Below, one piece after another: positions 62,644-64,000 of a stretch of DNA of 64,000 bases (positions are counted from its first letter, which is position 1; each line of letters opens with the position of its first letter). Below the pieces are notes generated by a model. The model was not told the origin of the DNA, did no database searches, and saw nothing but the letters and a program-made list of their open reading frames with translations. The stretch is from Paracentrotus lividus. Lineage: Eukaryota > Echinodermata > Echinoidea > Camarodonta > Echinidae. A program made the translations under genes and the position numbers. The stretch lies in contig CALNVZ010003434.1 of assembly GCA_940671915.1 (NCBI GenBank), positions 43,340,868 through 43,404,867 on the forward strand, in the 5' to 3' direction.

Positions 62644-64000
62644 TATTGTCTAATACCACTTGGGCTTAACCCATTTGGTCTACTAACCATTTGGTCTAAT
62701 TTAACTTTGGTCTAATATACATGTATACTTGGTCTAATTCTCGATTGGTGTGATTGCCAATTCGTCTAACAGCCAAATGGTCTAATTGTATTTTTGTCTA
62801 ATTCCCAATTGAATAGTCTATTTATACCAGTTTGTTGAAGGAATTGACCAAGTGGGTTAAATCAAGTGGACATTAGACCAAATGGGAATGAGACAAAATG
62901 GTAAATGGGCAAAGTGGTAATTATAAAATGTAGACCAAAAGGTATAGACTACAACTACAATGTAATCATTAAACAGCTTGGCTAGATAAGGGTGCACACA
63001 GCATTCAAGGAATTTCTTCCTTCTGGTACAAACATCACCTAGGTTGAGTGTAGCAATTCTTTGTAGATCAATGTCTTGCCAAAGGACATTGGTGGAATGA
63101 ACAGCACTTTTAATATTGGACCTAACTTGTGGAATATTTCTGGTATCCCATTCTAAGCTATACATGATCGTCATGTCATACAATTAACTTTTACAATATC
63201 AAATAATTCCAAAAAGCTTTGTTGAATACACATGTAGGCCCTAAATTAAGATGTGAATTACATTAAATACATTCAGCTTAAAATACAAAAAGATTTCTAA
63301 CAGTGTCTTTTTTTTAAAGTACAAGTATGTACACATGACCTGTGTGAGTGTGTGGGTGCTTATTACATTGGGGAAAAAAAACATATGTGAATTACTAAAA
63401 GTTGGTTTACTTCTTTATCACATTCACCAAAAGTGAGTTTTGCAGTCACACTTGATGACCATGTTGTAATGAACAAAGTACACAATGTGTAGGCTGTACC
63501 GACACTTCATGTTTCTGATCCATTCAGCCTGCATACAGAAATAATCAGGAACAATCTGTTTCTATAGCCTTCAATTAATGGATGATTAAACAAATAGTTT
63601 ACTAATATTGTCATGGTTACCAGCCTCCATGTTTGGCATGACTAGCATGTTTGAGGGGCATTTAAAGGCAACAGGCACACTGTTTCCTTAAATGTTGACA
63701 ATTCTAGTTTAAGAACTTGGTCTGTACGGGTTTTGTGATTTGTGTTTTTACAGGTGTGCATCAAATCCAATACAATATGATTTATCAAACTACTTTTTTG
63801 CAACCTGTCAATATAATACATTTTTAATTTTATTCTTTTTTTAACGTTGGCTACACTTTTTCATTTTATTGTTCACTGAGACGTTTTCAAAAAAGTTTCT
63901 CAACGAGAAGGTACATGCAATTCTTCTAAAAACCTGTCTACATAGACATGTCTAAATTTTAACACTGATGAGAGGCCAAGTCACCCTAAGCGCCCTCTGT

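Larger units (their letters stand above)
61637..62950. repeat. TTGGTCTAAT palindromic repeat family, copy 3 (split)
   Basis: The left part 61637-61682 (GGTTTATATCTACTTGGTCT, GTTGGCCCAATTATCTCA) and the right part 62646-62950 (CATTTGGTCTACTAACCATT, then the inverse GACCAAGTGGG, ATTAGACCAAATGGG) match the uninterrupted copy at 2108-2500. The MITE at 61685-62643 separates them. Confidence 0.75.
61502..64000 (-). other. stx1a: Syntaxin intron 1 (partial)
   Basis: Sequence upstream of exon 2 has no recognisable start exon. It holds the TTGGTCTAAT repeat copy 3 split by a MITE, and a minus-strand open frame at 62857-63183 of unknown nature. 63200-64000 shows nothing I can assign. Confidence 0.6.

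Overview
The window is eukaryotic nuclear DNA from an animal. It is AT-rich and almost all intron, with dense short transposable elements. Frequent TACATGTA-type words and GTGTTTCACAAAG-type MITEs recall what I know of sea urchin and other echinoderm genomes; this is inference, and another marine invertebrate is possible.

One gene can be supported: a neuronal-type syntaxin (syntaxin-1 family, plasma-membrane Qa-SNARE) on the minus strand. Exons 2 to 10 run from 61501 down to 7378. Each was placed by splice consensus, reading phase and protein similarity. Exon sizes are 78, 100, 75, 74, 109, 74, 138, 111 and 78 nt (the last to the stop codon), giving 278 codons. The start codon (exon 1, perhaps 10-12 codons) was not found and probably lies beyond 64000. 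Together the exons encode an acidic N-terminal stretch, the Habc bundle, a linker, the SNARE helix (exons 8-9) and a C-terminal membrane anchor (exon 10). Exon 7 carries one extra and one missing base relative to the expected frame. Intron 3 is about 33 kb and holds most of the window.

Layout: 1-7377 is 3' flank or UTR with a MITE, an inverted-repeat element and microsatellites. 7378-13049 holds exons 10 to 6 with short introns full of tandem repeats. 13050-27425 holds introns 5 and 4 with several MITEs, a nested fold-back element and a 185-bp satellite. 27426-60452 is exon 4 followed by the giant intron 3, with nested mariner-like elements, a degraded non-LTR retrotransposon, many TTAA- and TA-flanked MITEs and a tRNA-like sequence. 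60453-61501 holds exons 3 and 2. 61502-64000 is intron 1, with a MITE carrying its own minisatellite, inserted in another repeat.

The most unusual observation is that four exons of this one gene (4, 6, 7 and 8) have partial copies of themselves in the adjoining introns. In three cases the copied part is the 5' splice site with flanking sequence: a four-unit array at exon 4, a roughly 1-kb minisatellite at exon 7, and a 63-bp near-perfect copy at exon 8. In the fourth it is the acceptor side of exon 6. Some copies keep plausible splice signals and phase, so they could act as decoy sites or micro-exons; this needs transcript data.

No rRNA, CRISPR array, operon or prokaryotic feature was seen. 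No second protein-coding host gene was recognised.
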